DNA of 58,976 nucleotides from Candidatus Staskawiczbacteria bacterium RIFOXYB1_FULL_38_37 (GCA_001822075.1 MHPK01000006.1:1-58976), one strand, 5' to 3'; shown: positions 42,585 to 50,598, counted from the first letter of the stretch. Notes: generated from the sequence alone by a model not told the origin. Translations and numbers: made by a program.

Positions 42585-42613
42585 ATCTTATTCTATCTAA
42601 ACCCCAATGTCAA
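42585..42613 (-). promoter_or_regulatory. Promoter of the toxin-antitoxin pair (copy 2 of duplicated promoter)
   Basis: TTGACA (42608-42613), spacer TTGGGGTTTAGATAGAA, TAAGAT (42585-42590). Same as 41919-41947 with two mismatches. Confidence 0.75.
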
Positions 42614-42617
42614 TACC

Positions 42618-43409
42618 TCAACGTTTGTTCCAGTAGTTGATTATTTTTTGCCTTCGGCGGTCAATGGAATCTGTTGAGGCGATGCCGGGGCCTGCAATGC
42701 ACCCGCCGTTGCAATTTAAGATGTCTAACAGTTTTAGCTCGGTCTTATTTGCAAACTCCTTCAAGGTTTTTTCTACCAATTCTGGCCCTGAAACAACGTC
42801 ATATTCTGGATCAGTAAATTTTTCTATAATGCCAGCTGACTGCGACAGCCCGCCAGACACAGGGTAAAGCCTTGTGGGTACTGCTTTAATATCAAAAACA
42901 GCTAACATATCCCGTTTTTCTGGCCGAATTTTTTCTATATCAAAAACTATTTTTAATTCTTTGTATGTTAAAACTAAAATATCAAGTTCCGGCCTGTCTT
43001 CTGAAGCTTCCAGCTTTTTCATTATGCAAGGGCCAATAAAAACTTTTTTACAGCCTGGATATTTTTTATTGCAAATTTTGGCTGTAGCTGACATGGGAGA
43101 ATCAATGGGGCTCAAATATTGAAAAAGCTCAGGATATTTGTTTCTTATTATGCGCACAACTGTTGGGCATGGGTTTGTAATATAGCGCCTGTCGGGGTGA
43201 AGCTTTGTTAAAGCTAAAAGCTGTTTGTTTGTTTCTTCGGCTCCCCTTGCCACTTCCGCAACATATTTAAATCCCATGCGCTTTAACATTCCCACAATTT
43301 GCGGATATTCAAAAACCACGGGAAAAGACGGGGCAAGCATTGCCACTATCTTTTCATTTTTATGAATTAGGCTAAAAAGTTTTTTTATATCCGGGCTGAA
43401 ACTCTCCAT
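42618..43409 (-). CDS. [FeFe]-hydrogenase H-cluster domain protein (non-canonical)
   Basis: 263 aa, matching only the C-terminal catalytic domain of iron hydrogenases (PF02906-like). Motif L1 TNPCP (78-82), SPMSATAK (103-110), L2 IGPCIMKKLEA (125-135), L3 CNGGCIAGPG (233-242). Cys81, Cys128, Cys233 and Cys237 match the four ligands of the H-cluster [4Fe-4S] unit. The neighbouring proton-shuttle cysteine of L1 (first C of TSCCP) is Pro80 here, so normal H2 catalysis is unlikely. No ferredoxin-like N-terminal domains. Possibly a redox or H2 sensor or Fe-S carrier. The start overlaps the membrane-protein gene by 25 nt. Confidence 0.82.
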   Translation of the reverse strand: MESFSPDIKKLFSLIHKNEKIVAMLAPSFPVVFEYPQIVGMLKRMGFKYVAEVARGAEETNKQLLALTKLHPDRRYITNPCPTVVRIIRNKYPELFQYLSPIDSPMSATAKICNKKYPGCKKVFIGPCIMKKLEASEDRPELDILVLTYKELKIVFDIEKIRPEKRDMLAVFDIKAVPTRLYPVSGGLSQSAGIIEKFTDPEYDVVSGPELVEKTLKEFANKTELKLLDILNCNGGCIAGPGIASTDSIDRRRQKIINYWNKR

Positions 43410-43999
43410 GTTTTATTTTTATAGAAATAAAAAATAATAAGCGAAATCAATCCTCCTGCCAAAGCTGTGGCAAGTTGGTTTAACCCCATTGCCTGCAAAA
43501 AAACAGCTGGCACAATAGAAAGCTTAAAATAAATATTTGCAATCAAAAATAAAAATAAAAACTTTGCTAATGCGGGCAAGCCAATTAGAGACCCGACCTC
43601 TAAAAGCTTGCTAAATACGTTTTTCAAATTAGAAGAGGTCGGGTCTCTTTTAAGCTTAAATTCGTAAATTTTTTTAAAAACCAGAATTAAAATTAAATTT
43701 CCCAGCCATATAAACGGCAAAAAATAAACTAAAAAATAAGTAAACGGACCAAAAACCAAACCTCTTGCCAAAACACCCAAACTAGGCAAAACAGCCAATG
43801 GAATATAATATTTTTTAGGAAGATACACCGCGCCCAAAAACAAACAAGCATTAACAATTGTTCCAACAAGCCACTGCGGATGCCCAAAAGCAAACGGCGC
43901 AAAAAATGATAAAATTGATACCGATGCGAAAACCAAATTAGCTTTCATCTCCGAAATTTGCAACGGCAAGCTTAATGTTATTTCTTTTTCTTGTTTCAC
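43385..43999 (-). CDS. Six-helix membrane protein coupled to the hydrogenase-like protein
   Basis: 204 aa from the GTG at 43999 (VKQEKEITLSLPL), the only start in the region; it lies in the 3' arm of an inverted-repeat leader. Five to six membrane helices (about 24-40, 46-62, 66-85, 90-110, 140-165, 175-197), resembling ECF/S-component-like integral proteins, no family recognised. Residues RDPTSS...LEVGSL are encoded by a 14-bp inverted repeat (GAGACCCGACCTCT, about 43588-43645). The 25-nt overlap with the hydrogenase-like gene implies a joint function. Confidence 0.6.
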   Translation of the reverse strand: MKQEKEITLSLPLQISEMKANLVFASVSILSFFAPFAFGHPQWLVGTIVNACLFLGAVYLPKKYYIPLAVLPSLGVLARGLVFGPFTYFLVYFLPFIWLGNLILILVFKKIYEFKLKRDPTSSNLKNVFSKLLEVGSLIGLPALAKFLFLFLIANIYFKLSIVPAVFLQAMGLNQLATALAGGLISLIIFYFYKNKTWRVSARI

Positions 44000-44101
44000 C
44001 CCGTTAGAAGTCTGTTTTATATGATAAAAGTATCAATTTAAACAGAACTTTGTTGGTTTGATATACCCCGTTCGTGCATATTTATAACTTCTAACGGGGT
44101 T
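43997..44101 (-). promoter_or_regulatory. Inverted-repeat leader with start codon in the 3' arm (copy A)
   Basis: Sense order: ATGAACCCCGTTAGAAGT (arm 1, 44087-44104), an internal AACGGGG (44065-44073), then ACTTCTAACGGGGTGAAA (arm 2), whose GTG is the start codon of the membrane protein. Arm 1 can pair either with the internal copy or with arm 2, burying or freeing the start. Copy B is at 52584-52658. Confidence 0.7.
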
Positions 44102-44126
44102 CATATAATTCATTATATCAAAAATT

Positions 44127-44954
44127 TTATTTTTCTTCTTCTTTTTGTTTTTCTCTTTCAGCAACAAACTCCTTTACATCCTCATAACTCATCTGCTTCG
44201 GCCACCAAAGGTTTCCATCAACATCATAAATAGGAACCCAATAATTCTCTTCTATATTTTCTTGCACAGTTCGAGAAAGTTCTTCGCCTCGCTGCAATTT
44301 CATTGTTTGTTCTTCTCCTGTTTCTTCCTCTATTTTCTTTTCCTGTTGACTGACATTAAATACTATCCCATCAAACGAACGAGGTGCCACCCTAAAAGTT
44401 GCAACATATCCTTCTGCTGGAGGAGGGTTCGGCAAACCAACTGTCGGCCCGAATGTACGCGCTTTAATTTGTTCGTCTGTATGATACTCCCCGCCATCAT
44501 ATTTTTTTAAAAATTTTGTTGTGAAAATAATACCAAGAGTATTCGGACAATCCATCCACGGAGCATTCTTAATTTTATCAATATCTCCACCAACGACATT
44601 AAAAAATATTTCCAAGCGTTTTCTTTTTTTAGCTCTTTCCGCCCATTGTTCCTTGGTCAATTTTTCTCCGTGTAAATAAGATTTCCACAGCTCATGTCCC
44701 AAAAGTCCCTCTTTCAAAATTCTTGGTAAAACTTCATCCATCGAAATTTTTATATTACCAGATTTGTCATAAATATTTTTGAGACCATGGATTGCTGTCC
44801 CCTTTTCATTTATATCCTTAACTTTCGCCATTACTTTTTCAATCACTTCGTGCGAGAGTTCTTGGTCAATTTGAGATTCCATTTTTATTTCGGAATGTTG
44901 TTCGGCGGTTCCCTCCTGCTGATTTTCGTCTCTGTTTTCAAAATTTTCTGGCAT
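44127..44954 (-). CDS. Hypothetical protein
   Basis: 275 aa, soluble, very Glu/Lys-rich. Middle section is ordered: LPRILKEGLLGHELWKSYLHG, WMDCPNTLGIIFTTKFLKKYDGGEYHT and PPPAEGYVATFRVAPRSFDGIVF, then ENYWVPIYDVDGNLWWPKQMS near the C-terminus. The 'LKEGLLGHE...' start and 'FDGIVF' block loosely recall ADP-ribose-binding or toxin-like domains, but I do not recognise a family. Confidence 0.55.
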   Translation of the reverse strand: MPENFENRDENQQEGTAEQHSEIKMESQIDQELSHEVIEKVMAKVKDINEKGTAIHGLKNIYDKSGNIKISMDEVLPRILKEGLLGHELWKSYLHGEKLTKEQWAERAKKRKRLEIFFNVVGGDIDKIKNAPWMDCPNTLGIIFTTKFLKKYDGGEYHTDEQIKARTFGPTVGLPNPPPAEGYVATFRVAPRSFDGIVFNVSQQEKKIEEETGEEQTMKLQRGEELSRTVQENIEENYWVPIYDVDGNLWWPKQMSYEDVKEFVAEREKQKEEEK

Positions 44955-45019
44955 ATAAGGTTATTTATGAAATAAATTACACTTACGCCGCAAAGATATT
45001 GCGGCGATGCATTTATTGT

Positions 45020-45214
45020 TTATTTTTTCCTGCCTGCGCCAGCAGGCCAGTCTTCTATTGTTATTTTACCGCCTTTTAAATTCAAAACAACTTTTTGGCG
45101 CTCTTTCAACTTTAATTCTTTGACCATTTCAACCGGAATTGTCACACATAAACTTGTTTTTCCCACCCTTGTCAGTTTTCTTATGTTTTTTTCGCTTTCT
45201 TTTTTATCTGACAT
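45020..45214 (-). CDS. AbrB/MazE/SpoVT-type DNA-binding protein
   Basis: 64 aa with a swapped-hairpin AbrB domain: RKLTRVGKTSLCVTIPVEMVKELKL (about 12-36) then KVVLNLKGGKITIEDW. Usually an antitoxin or small regulator; no partner toxin is adjacent. The C-terminus WPAGAGRKK is encoded by a GC palindrome (about 45029-45048), suggesting the end of the protein was reshaped by an inserted element. Confidence 0.8.
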   Translation of the reverse strand: MSDKKESEKNIRKLTRVGKTSLCVTIPVEMVKELKLKERQKVVLNLKGGKITIEDWPAGAGRKK

Positions 45215-45262
45215 ATTTTACAAATTAGGAATACGTATTTGAATACGTATTCAAATACTTAC

Positions 45263-46054
45263 CTAAACTACATTAAACCGACTATTTTTGTATTCCCAAT
45301 TTTTGATTAAATGAGAATATTTATTTTCTAATTTTAAATAATCTTCTTTCAAAAGCAACTGCAATTTTATATTTGGATATAATTTTCTAAATTTTTCGTC
45401 CCTTATTTTTGAGTATTTCCAAAGAAAATTTTTGACTTCAATATATTTATTAAATTTTGGAAGATAAAAATCCGGCGTATAGCTTTGAGAGCCCAAATCA
45501 AATGTTTTCGGCTCGTATTTCCATTCAACGCCCAAATAATTTTGCAAACGAGCATAATTCGCTTCCCACCGGCTATAAAAATAAATCGAATTGCTTATGT
45601 CTTTTCTAATCCCCGCCTTGCCTCTTGAAGCCTTGGGCGAGGTAGGTTTGCCACCCGTTACTGCCATATGACATTTATTACTACAATATTTTCTGTTTGC
45701 CCATTCAATTGCTACAAATTTTTTTCGACATTTTGGATTAGCGCATATAATCTCAACCCGTGGAACTTTCAATATTCCTTTATACGGACTCTTTCTACCC
45801 ATTGAAGCTTTCCCTATCTTTATTTTTGTTTCATCAGATTGAATCCTTCCTAAATTAGAATCTTTTGCGGCACAGCTGTGGTTACAATAAATTTTTGGAT
45901 CACTCGGAGTAGCTTCAAAAAATTTTCTGCAGCATTTACATATTCTTTTTTCTCTTTTTCTTACAGAATCAAAAAGACCCTTTTTCCAATTTTCTTTCAT
46001 TATCGCACTCTGCCTTTCCCTGTATTCTATATTTTTGTAAAAATTTCTAGGCAT
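45263..46054 (-). CDS. Free-standing PD-(D/E)XK endonuclease with zinc fingers
   Basis: About 263 aa from Met7 of the frame (MPRNFYKNIEYRERQS at 46054); the upstream ATG at 46072 is possible. Two zinc-binding blocks, CKCCRKFFEATPSD...YCNHSC (about 40-66) and CANPKCRKKF...YCSNKC (about 105-130), with NUMOD3-like GRIQSDETKIKIGKASMG and SPYKG between them, then a nuclease core YTPDFYLPKFNKYIEVKNF (D...ExK, about 212-230). This resembles phage or selfish homing endonucleases acting outside introns. It lies next to tRNA-Thr. Confidence 0.72.
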   Translation of the reverse strand: MPRNFYKNIEYRERQSAIMKENWKKGLFDSVRKREKRICKCCRKFFEATPSDPKIYCNHSCAAKDSNLGRIQSDETKIKIGKASMGRKSPYKGILKVPRVEIICANPKCRKKFVAIEWANRKYCSNKCHMAVTGGKPTSPKASRGKAGIRKDISNSIYFYSRWEANYARLQNYLGVEWKYEPKTFDLGSQSYTPDFYLPKFNKYIEVKNFLWKYSKIRDEKFRKLYPNIKLQLLLKEDYLKLENKYSHLIKNWEYKNSRFNVV

Positions 46055-46124
46055 TAATATATTATACCACAAAATAAAATCCCGAAAAATATCTCAGGAT
46101 TTTATTCTACTTTACAAAATATTG

Positions 46125-46196
46125 AGCCGATGGTCGGATTTGCACCGACAACCTATACTTTACAAAAGTATTGCTCTGCTGTTGAGCTACATCGGC
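46125..46196 (-). tRNA. tRNA-Thr (anticodon UGU)
   Basis: Sense GCCGATGTAGCTCAACAGCA..., acceptor GCCGATG/CATCGGC, discriminator T, anticodon stem ATACT/AGTAT with loop TTTGTAA, T-arm TCGGTGCAAATCCGA. CCA not encoded. Directly downstream of the 105-aa gene and tsf. Confidence 0.92.
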
Positions 46197-46203
46197 AGAG
46201 TAA

Positions 46204-46521
46204 TTATTTCTTATCTTTTAGCTCTTTGTCAATTTTTTGGGCGTTTTTTCTTATGCCGTGCATCACAGAATCAATCTTAGATTCAACCTTAAGCGTTAAA
46301 ACCCTGACCCACGAAAGAATCTTGTGCAAAAAAATCTGCCTTTTGAATACAAGCAAAAAACTATTTATCTTCTCTTGTATTTTAGGCGCAAAACCAGAAC
46401 CTGGCAAAACAGTTTTTCCGTTTTGCGGCAATTCAACCAAAGCTGGCGCCTTTCTTGAAGAAATAAATACTATCCCTAAAACAGAAATAACAAATATAAT
46501 TGTAACAATAAGCTCAGCCAC
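46204..46521 (-). CDS. Small membrane-anchored hypothetical protein
   Basis: 105 aa. One N-terminal membrane helix (about 3-21), a Pro-containing linker, then a long basic amphipathic region (IQEKINSFLLVFKRQIFLHKIL...ESKIDSVMHGIRKNAQKIDKELKDKK) likely to be helical. It follows tsf by 12 nt and so probably belongs to the rpsB-tsf transcript. Function unknown. Confidence 0.6.
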   Translation of the reverse strand: MAELIVTIIFVISVLGIVFISSRKAPALVELPQNGKTVLPGSGFAPKIQEKINSFLLVFKRQIFLHKILSWVRVLTLKVESKIDSVMHGIRKNAQKIDKELKDKK

Positions 46522-46533
46522 TTTATTTATAGT

Positions 46534-47118
46534 TTAAATTTCGTAACGAATGAATTTTTTGACCTCTATATTTTCGCCTATTTTAGCGACAGCTTCTTCA
46601 ATGATGTTTTTTATTGTTTTTGAATCGTCTTTTATCCAGGGCTGTGATAACAAAGAAATTTCCTGCTTATACTTGCTTAATTTGCCTTCTAATATCTGTT
46701 TTACAATGTTTTCCGGTTTTCCTGAATCCTTTATCTGCTCTTTGTGAATTTTTGTTTCTCCGTCTAAAAATTCCTCTGGAATGTCTTCCTCTTTTGCAAA
46801 CAAAGGCTTCATTGCCGCAATTTGCAAACAAATTTCGTGGGATAGCTCTTTAAATTCCGGAGACTTTGCCACAAAGTCAGACTCGCACCTTATATCAAGC
46901 AATACGCCTGTTTTTAAATTGGGGTGCAAATAGCTGTCAATAATGCCCTGCTTTGTTTCACGGCCTAATTTTTTGCCAACCAAACTTTTTCCCCACATGC
47001 GTAAAAGTTCTTTTGCTTTTTCTACGTTGCCATTAGCTTGGTCTAGGGCTTTTTTCACTTCAGACACAGAAACTCCTGTTTCTGCGCGAAGCTCTTTTAT
47101 TTGTTCTATGTCTGCCAT
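46534..47118 (-). CDS. tsf: Elongation factor Ts
   Basis: 194 aa, short form. N-terminal UBA-like domain IKELRAETGVSVSEVKKAL (5-23), the conserved GIIDSYLHPNLKTGVLLDIRCESDFVAKSPEF block (EF-Tu contacts), and a reduced C-terminal part, as in other small-genome bacteria. EF-Ts recycles EF-Tu-GDP. It starts 1 nt after rpsB. Confidence 0.93.
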   Translation of the reverse strand: MADIEQIKELRAETGVSVSEVKKALDQANGNVEKAKELLRMWGKSLVGKKLGRETKQGIIDSYLHPNLKTGVLLDIRCESDFVAKSPEFKELSHEICLQIAAMKPLFAKEEDIPEEFLDGETKIHKEQIKDSGKPENIVKQILEGKLSKYKQEISLLSQPWIKDDSKTIKNIIEEAVAKIGENIEVKKFIRYEI

Positions 47119-47119
47119 T

Positions 47120-47815
47120 TTACTCTGGTTTTGAATTTTTAATTGTTTCTGCTACTTTGTCTATTATATACTTTACAGAAGAAATTGCATCATCGTTGGC
47201 GGGTATAACATAATCTGCTGTTGCAGGATTAATGTTTGTATCAACTAAAGCTATAATTTTAATGCCTTTTATTTTTGCCTCTTTGGCCGGTGTTTCATCT
47301 TTGTCTAAGCCGAATATGAATACGGCTTCCGGCAGTTTCTGCATATTTTTTATGCCCTCAAATTTTATTTTCAAAGTTGCCAGTTCTTTATCAAAATTCA
47401 ATCTCTCTTTTTTTGTATATTTTTCAAGCTCGCCAGCTGCCCTCTTTCTTTCTAATTCTTTATAATATGCCACTCTTTTTGATATGGTTTCAAAATTGGT
47501 AAAAGTGCCTCCGAGCCACCTCTCTGTAACATAAGGCATGCCGCATTCTTCGGCTGCATTTTTCACCAAATCTCTCAGCTGAATTTTTGTGCCAACAATC
47601 AAAATTGTTTTGCCCTCTGAAGCAAGTTTTGAAATAAAATCTAAGGCCTTTTCAAGCTCTTTTGCTGTTTTTTCCAAATCAAAAGTGTGGACATTATTTT
47701 TAATGCCAGAAACATATTGCTTCATTGACGGGTGAAGCTTTGAGACTCTGTGGCCAAAATTAACTCCTGCCTTCTCCATTTCCTCAACGTTCAACTTTGC
47801 TGGTTTTATTGCCAT
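47120..47815 (-). CDS. rpsB: Ribosomal protein S2
   Basis: 231 aa. AGVNFGHRVSKLHPSMKQYVSG at the N-terminus, then the coiled-coil insertion and ALVDTNINPATADYVIPANDDA near the C-terminus, all S2 signatures. Standard rpsB-tsf order with 1-nt spacing. Confidence 0.95.
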   Translation of the reverse strand: MAIKPAKLNVEEMEKAGVNFGHRVSKLHPSMKQYVSGIKNNVHTFDLEKTAKELEKALDFISKLASEGKTILIVGTKIQLRDLVKNAAEECGMPYVTERWLGGTFTNFETISKRVAYYKELERKRAAGELEKYTKKERLNFDKELATLKIKFEGIKNMQKLPEAVFIFGLDKDETPAKEAKIKGIKIIALVDTNINPATADYVIPANDDAISSVKYIIDKVAETIKNSKPE

Positions 47816-47904
47816 TTTAAATAGAAGTTTGCATATAATTATCAGGGGCGAATTTTCGAACCAGATAATTATACAAACCCCGCTCAGCGGGGCTTTACTT
47901 CCGC

Positions 47905-48135
47905 TTATTTCCTTTTCTTTTTTACGCTAACTCTTTTTTTAGACATCCTTTCTTTGAATTTTTGGACTCTTCCCATTGTATCTATAACCTTTTCTGTTTT
48001 TGTATAAAAAGGATGGCACTGCGCGCAAACCTCAGTTTCTATAAATTCCCTTGTAGAACCGACAGCAAACGTGTTCCCGCAGGCGCACTTTACCGACGCT
48101 TTTGAATAATATTTTGGATGTATATCTTTCTTCAT
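47905..48135 (-). CDS. rpmE: Ribosomal protein L31
   Basis: 76 aa from the ATG at 48135 (MKKDIHPKYYSKASVKCACG); a longer frame from 48195 reads through the palindromic leader and is rejected. The Cys pairs CACG and CAQCHPFYT form the zinc-binding C+ form of L31. The start codon is the last ATG of the ACATAAAACATGG-type leader (48133-48218). Confidence 0.93.
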   Translation of the reverse strand: MKKDIHPKYYSKASVKCACGNTFAVGSTREFIETEVCAQCHPFYTKTEKVIDTMGRVQKFKERMSKKRVSVKKKRK

Positions 48136-48218
48136 AAAACATGGAACATAAAACATGAAACAAAAAACGACATCGCCGTTTATTATATATTCCATGCTAT
48201 GTGTTATATGTTTTATAT
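48133..48218 (-). repeat. Palindromic leader element of rpmE (ACATAAAACATGG family)
   Basis: Shares 23 identical nucleotides (48133-48155) with the lysS leader and has a matching inverted arm (CCATGCTATGTGTTATATGT, 48193-48212). The coding start is embedded in the element. Confidence 0.7.
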
Positions 48219-48297
48219 AATAGCAAACTTTTTAATAAAAAGCAATATCTTCAATGTAAATGTTGAATTTAACTCCAAAAATTGTTATATTATTTAA

Positions 48298-49116
48298 ATG
48301 GAACAAGATTTCTCGCAATTTACTCCGGAGGATTGGAAAAATTACAGGCCAGAACCAGAAAGCTCTTCGTCGCCTGCGGGCTCCTCAGGGCGATTATCAC
48401 AGCAAGCTGTGATAATCGAAATACGGGCTGGCACGGGCGGAGACGAGGCCGGGCTTTTTGCTGCAGACTTATACAGGATGTATTCAAAATATGCCCAAAG
48501 CCGCGGCTGGAAGCAACGCGTTTTAGATTCAAGCGCCTCAACAATTGGCGGGTATAAAGAAATAGTTTTTGAGATATCGGGAGCTGGAGCCTATGATAAT
48601 TTGCAAAACGAAGGCGGAGTGCACAGGGTGCAACGGGTCCCGGAAACAGAAAAGCAAGGCAGAGTTCACACTTCAACTGCCACTGTTGCTGTTTTATTAA
48701 AACCTAAAAAAACAGAAATAAACATAAGCCCTGCTGACCTTGAAATTTCAACCTATAAGGCTTCGGGCCCCGGAGGCCAATATGTAAACAAAACAGAGTC
48801 TGCTGTAAGAATTGCGCACAAGCCTTCAGGTCTTGTTGTCACTTGCCAGTCAGAAAGAAACCAGCTTCAAAACAAAGAAACAGCCATGGCTCTTTTGTCA
48901 GCGCGGCTTTTACAAAAACAGGAAGAGTCTGATTTATCAAAATTAACCGAAGAAAGAAGAGAGCAAATCGGCTGGGCAAAACGTTCTGAAAAAATAAGAA
49001 CCTATAATTATCCTCAAAACAGAATAACAGACCACAGAATAAATAAATCCTGGCATAATTTAGAATCAATTCTAAACGGAAATTTAGAGCCTATAATAAA
49101 AACGTTTAGAAAATAA
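48298..49116 (+). CDS. prfA: Peptide chain release factor 1, N-terminally short
   Basis: 272 aa against about 355 normally. The codon-recognition motif is PET in RVQRVPETEKQGR, the PxT of RF1 (not SPF of RF2), and the catalytic GGQ is in ASGPGGQYVNKTES. RF1 ends translation at UAA and UAG. Domain 1 (the PrmC-contacting N-terminal domain) is missing. Residues 20-45 contain SSSSPAGSSG and a GATTATCACAG/CTGTGATAATC inverted repeat in the DNA. Only large plus-strand core gene here; it converges on the transglycosylase gene with an 11-nt overlap of 3' ends. Confidence 0.9.
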   Translation: MEQDFSQFTPEDWKNYRPEPESSSSPAGSSGRLSQQAVIIEIRAGTGGDEAGLFAADLYRMYSKYAQSRGWKQRVLDSSASTIGGYKEIVFEISGAGAYDNLQNEGGVHRVQRVPETEKQGRVHTSTATVAVLLKPKKTEINISPADLEISTYKASGPGGQYVNKTESAVRIAHKPSGLVVTCQSERNQLQNKETAMALLSARLLQKQEESDLSKLTEERREQIGWAKRSEKIRTYNYPQNRITDHRINKSWHNLESILNGNLEPIIKTFRK

Positions 49117-50530
49117 GGCCTTGGCAATAAGAAGACATTGTGCCTTCATCCATAAAGGTCTGTATGCAACCAGCTCTTGTGTATACGCTGTTAGCATAAG
49201 AAGAAGACCCTCCGTAGTACCTTGAAGCAGCATTTTTTTCTGCTGTTTTTGTTTTAGCTCCAGCTCCCAAATCAGCTAAATACAAACCTGAAGCTGTAAA
49301 AGAATCTGTTATGCCCCACGGGTCAGGAGTCCTGCCCAATAAGGTTTTTAATCTGTCTTCAAACAATTTCCATGTAGAAGGTATAAATTGCGCAGGGCCC
49401 ATGGCTCCTCCCCATCCGTATGGCTGGCCCCTCACATAGGCTGGAATCCAGCAAGAAACAGGAGTATCGTAAGCGCTTCTGCCCAATTTTTGTGTAATTT
49501 CTAAAAATGGCGCAACATCTCTTGTGGGCTTCATAATTCTGATTACAACAGCTCCTGTTGAAATCTTTTTTCCCTCTCCTGTTACAGCGTTTGTCAAAAC
49601 GCACTGGCCCACGTTTCTGCCAATAGCAGATTCCTGGCTTATTATGGCCAAAAGAAACGCCGGCCTTATGCCAACCATATTTCCAACGTTTTTGGCCATC
49701 TCAATTGCTTCTCCAAAATTTGGAGCCTCTGTATCAGCGGTTCCAGCCAAAGAAAATAACATTGCTCGGATTTTAGCTTTTTTAGCCTCAATTTCATTTT
49801 TGTCTGCCAGCTGTTTTTGATATTCAGCTTCTGTTAAATTCAAATATTCCTGCTGTTGCCGCTGATTTTGCTGGTTTTCTTTTTTCTGCAATGTCTGGAA
49901 GGCTATGGTTTTTTGAAGCTGATCCACTTCCCCGTCCATCTTTTCTTTTTGCCCTTCCAAATAAGATTGAAGGTCTTTTGTGCTGTCTAAAAGCTCGCTC
50001 ACTTTTTTGTTTAACCCTTCCAAATAAGCTATATTGCTAAAAAAATTAAAAAGATTTCCCTCTAATAAAATTATAAACGATGGCTTCTGGTCTTGCTCGT
50101 AAATCTTCCTTAAAATATTTTTTATCTGGTTTTGTGATTCTTCAATATCATAAAAGGTTTTATTTATAGATTCCTGAGTGTCTGTAATTTGCAAACCCAG
50201 ACTGTTAACCTTGACATTGCTCTGGCTAATCTGATAATCCAAATTTTGAATTTTCTTTTTAAGGGCTGCTATCTGGTTTTGAAGGGTGTTTTTTTGCTGG
50301 GTTGTTTTTGTAATATCCTGGCTTATAAGCTCTGACTGCTCGTCATAATAGTCTGAACATTGCTGCAGTAAATTTTTGCAGTCAGCTGAAGACATATTCG
50401 GGCAGCCTGTATTTGACTCTGAAATTTGAGCGCATTGGTCAGCCAGATCAGCGGCTACAAAAAAAACAGGAAACATTATCCCTAAAAGCAAAATAGACAA
50501 AAATAATGACTTTGCGTTACGTAAAAACAT
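49106..50530 (-). CDS. Secreted coiled-coil lytic transglycosylase
   Basis: 474 aa. Signal peptide (about 1-27), a small Cys-containing linker, a long PcsB/EnvC-like coiled coil (about 68-265) and a C-terminal SLT-like domain (about 285-460). The catalytic glutamate is probably in LLAIISQESAIGRN; GWGGAMGPAQFIPSTWKLF is the conserved substrate-binding block. It would cleave glycan strands, with the coiled coil perhaps regulated by an FtsX-type partner (inference from EnvC/PcsB). Convergent with prfA. Confidence 0.87.
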   Translation of the reverse strand: MFLRNAKSLFLSILLLGIMFPVFFVAADLADQCAQISESNTGCPNMSSADCKNLLQQCSDYYDEQSELISQDITKTTQQKNTLQNQIAALKKKIQNLDYQISQSNVKVNSLGLQITDTQESINKTFYDIEESQNQIKNILRKIYEQDQKPSFIILLEGNLFNFFSNIAYLEGLNKKVSELLDSTKDLQSYLEGQKEKMDGEVDQLQKTIAFQTLQKKENQQNQRQQQEYLNLTEAEYQKQLADKNEIEAKKAKIRAMLFSLAGTADTEAPNFGEAIEMAKNVGNMVGIRPAFLLAIISQESAIGRNVGQCVLTNAVTGEGKKISTGAVVIRIMKPTRDVAPFLEITQKLGRSAYDTPVSCWIPAYVRGQPYGWGGAMGPAQFIPSTWKLFEDRLKTLLGRTPDPWGITDSFTASGLYLADLGAGAKTKTAEKNAASRYYGGSSSYANSVYTRAGCIQTFMDEGTMSSYCQGLIF

Positions 50531-50598
50531 TACAAAAATTATTCTAATTTCTAATTAAATATTAATTTCTATTTATCTTTATTATCTCTTTTTTTAAT

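Noticed and set aside
44860-44954. Intron core word AATCAGCAGG at the start of the 275-aa hypothetical gene
   Set aside because: No R, S or guide elements nearby and the frame continues for 275 codons; probably chance.
48298-49116. UGA recoding (Gracilibacteria/SR1-like genetic code)
   Set aside because: Several genes end in TGA (for example at 175 and 39249) and no in-frame TGA is needed in core genes.
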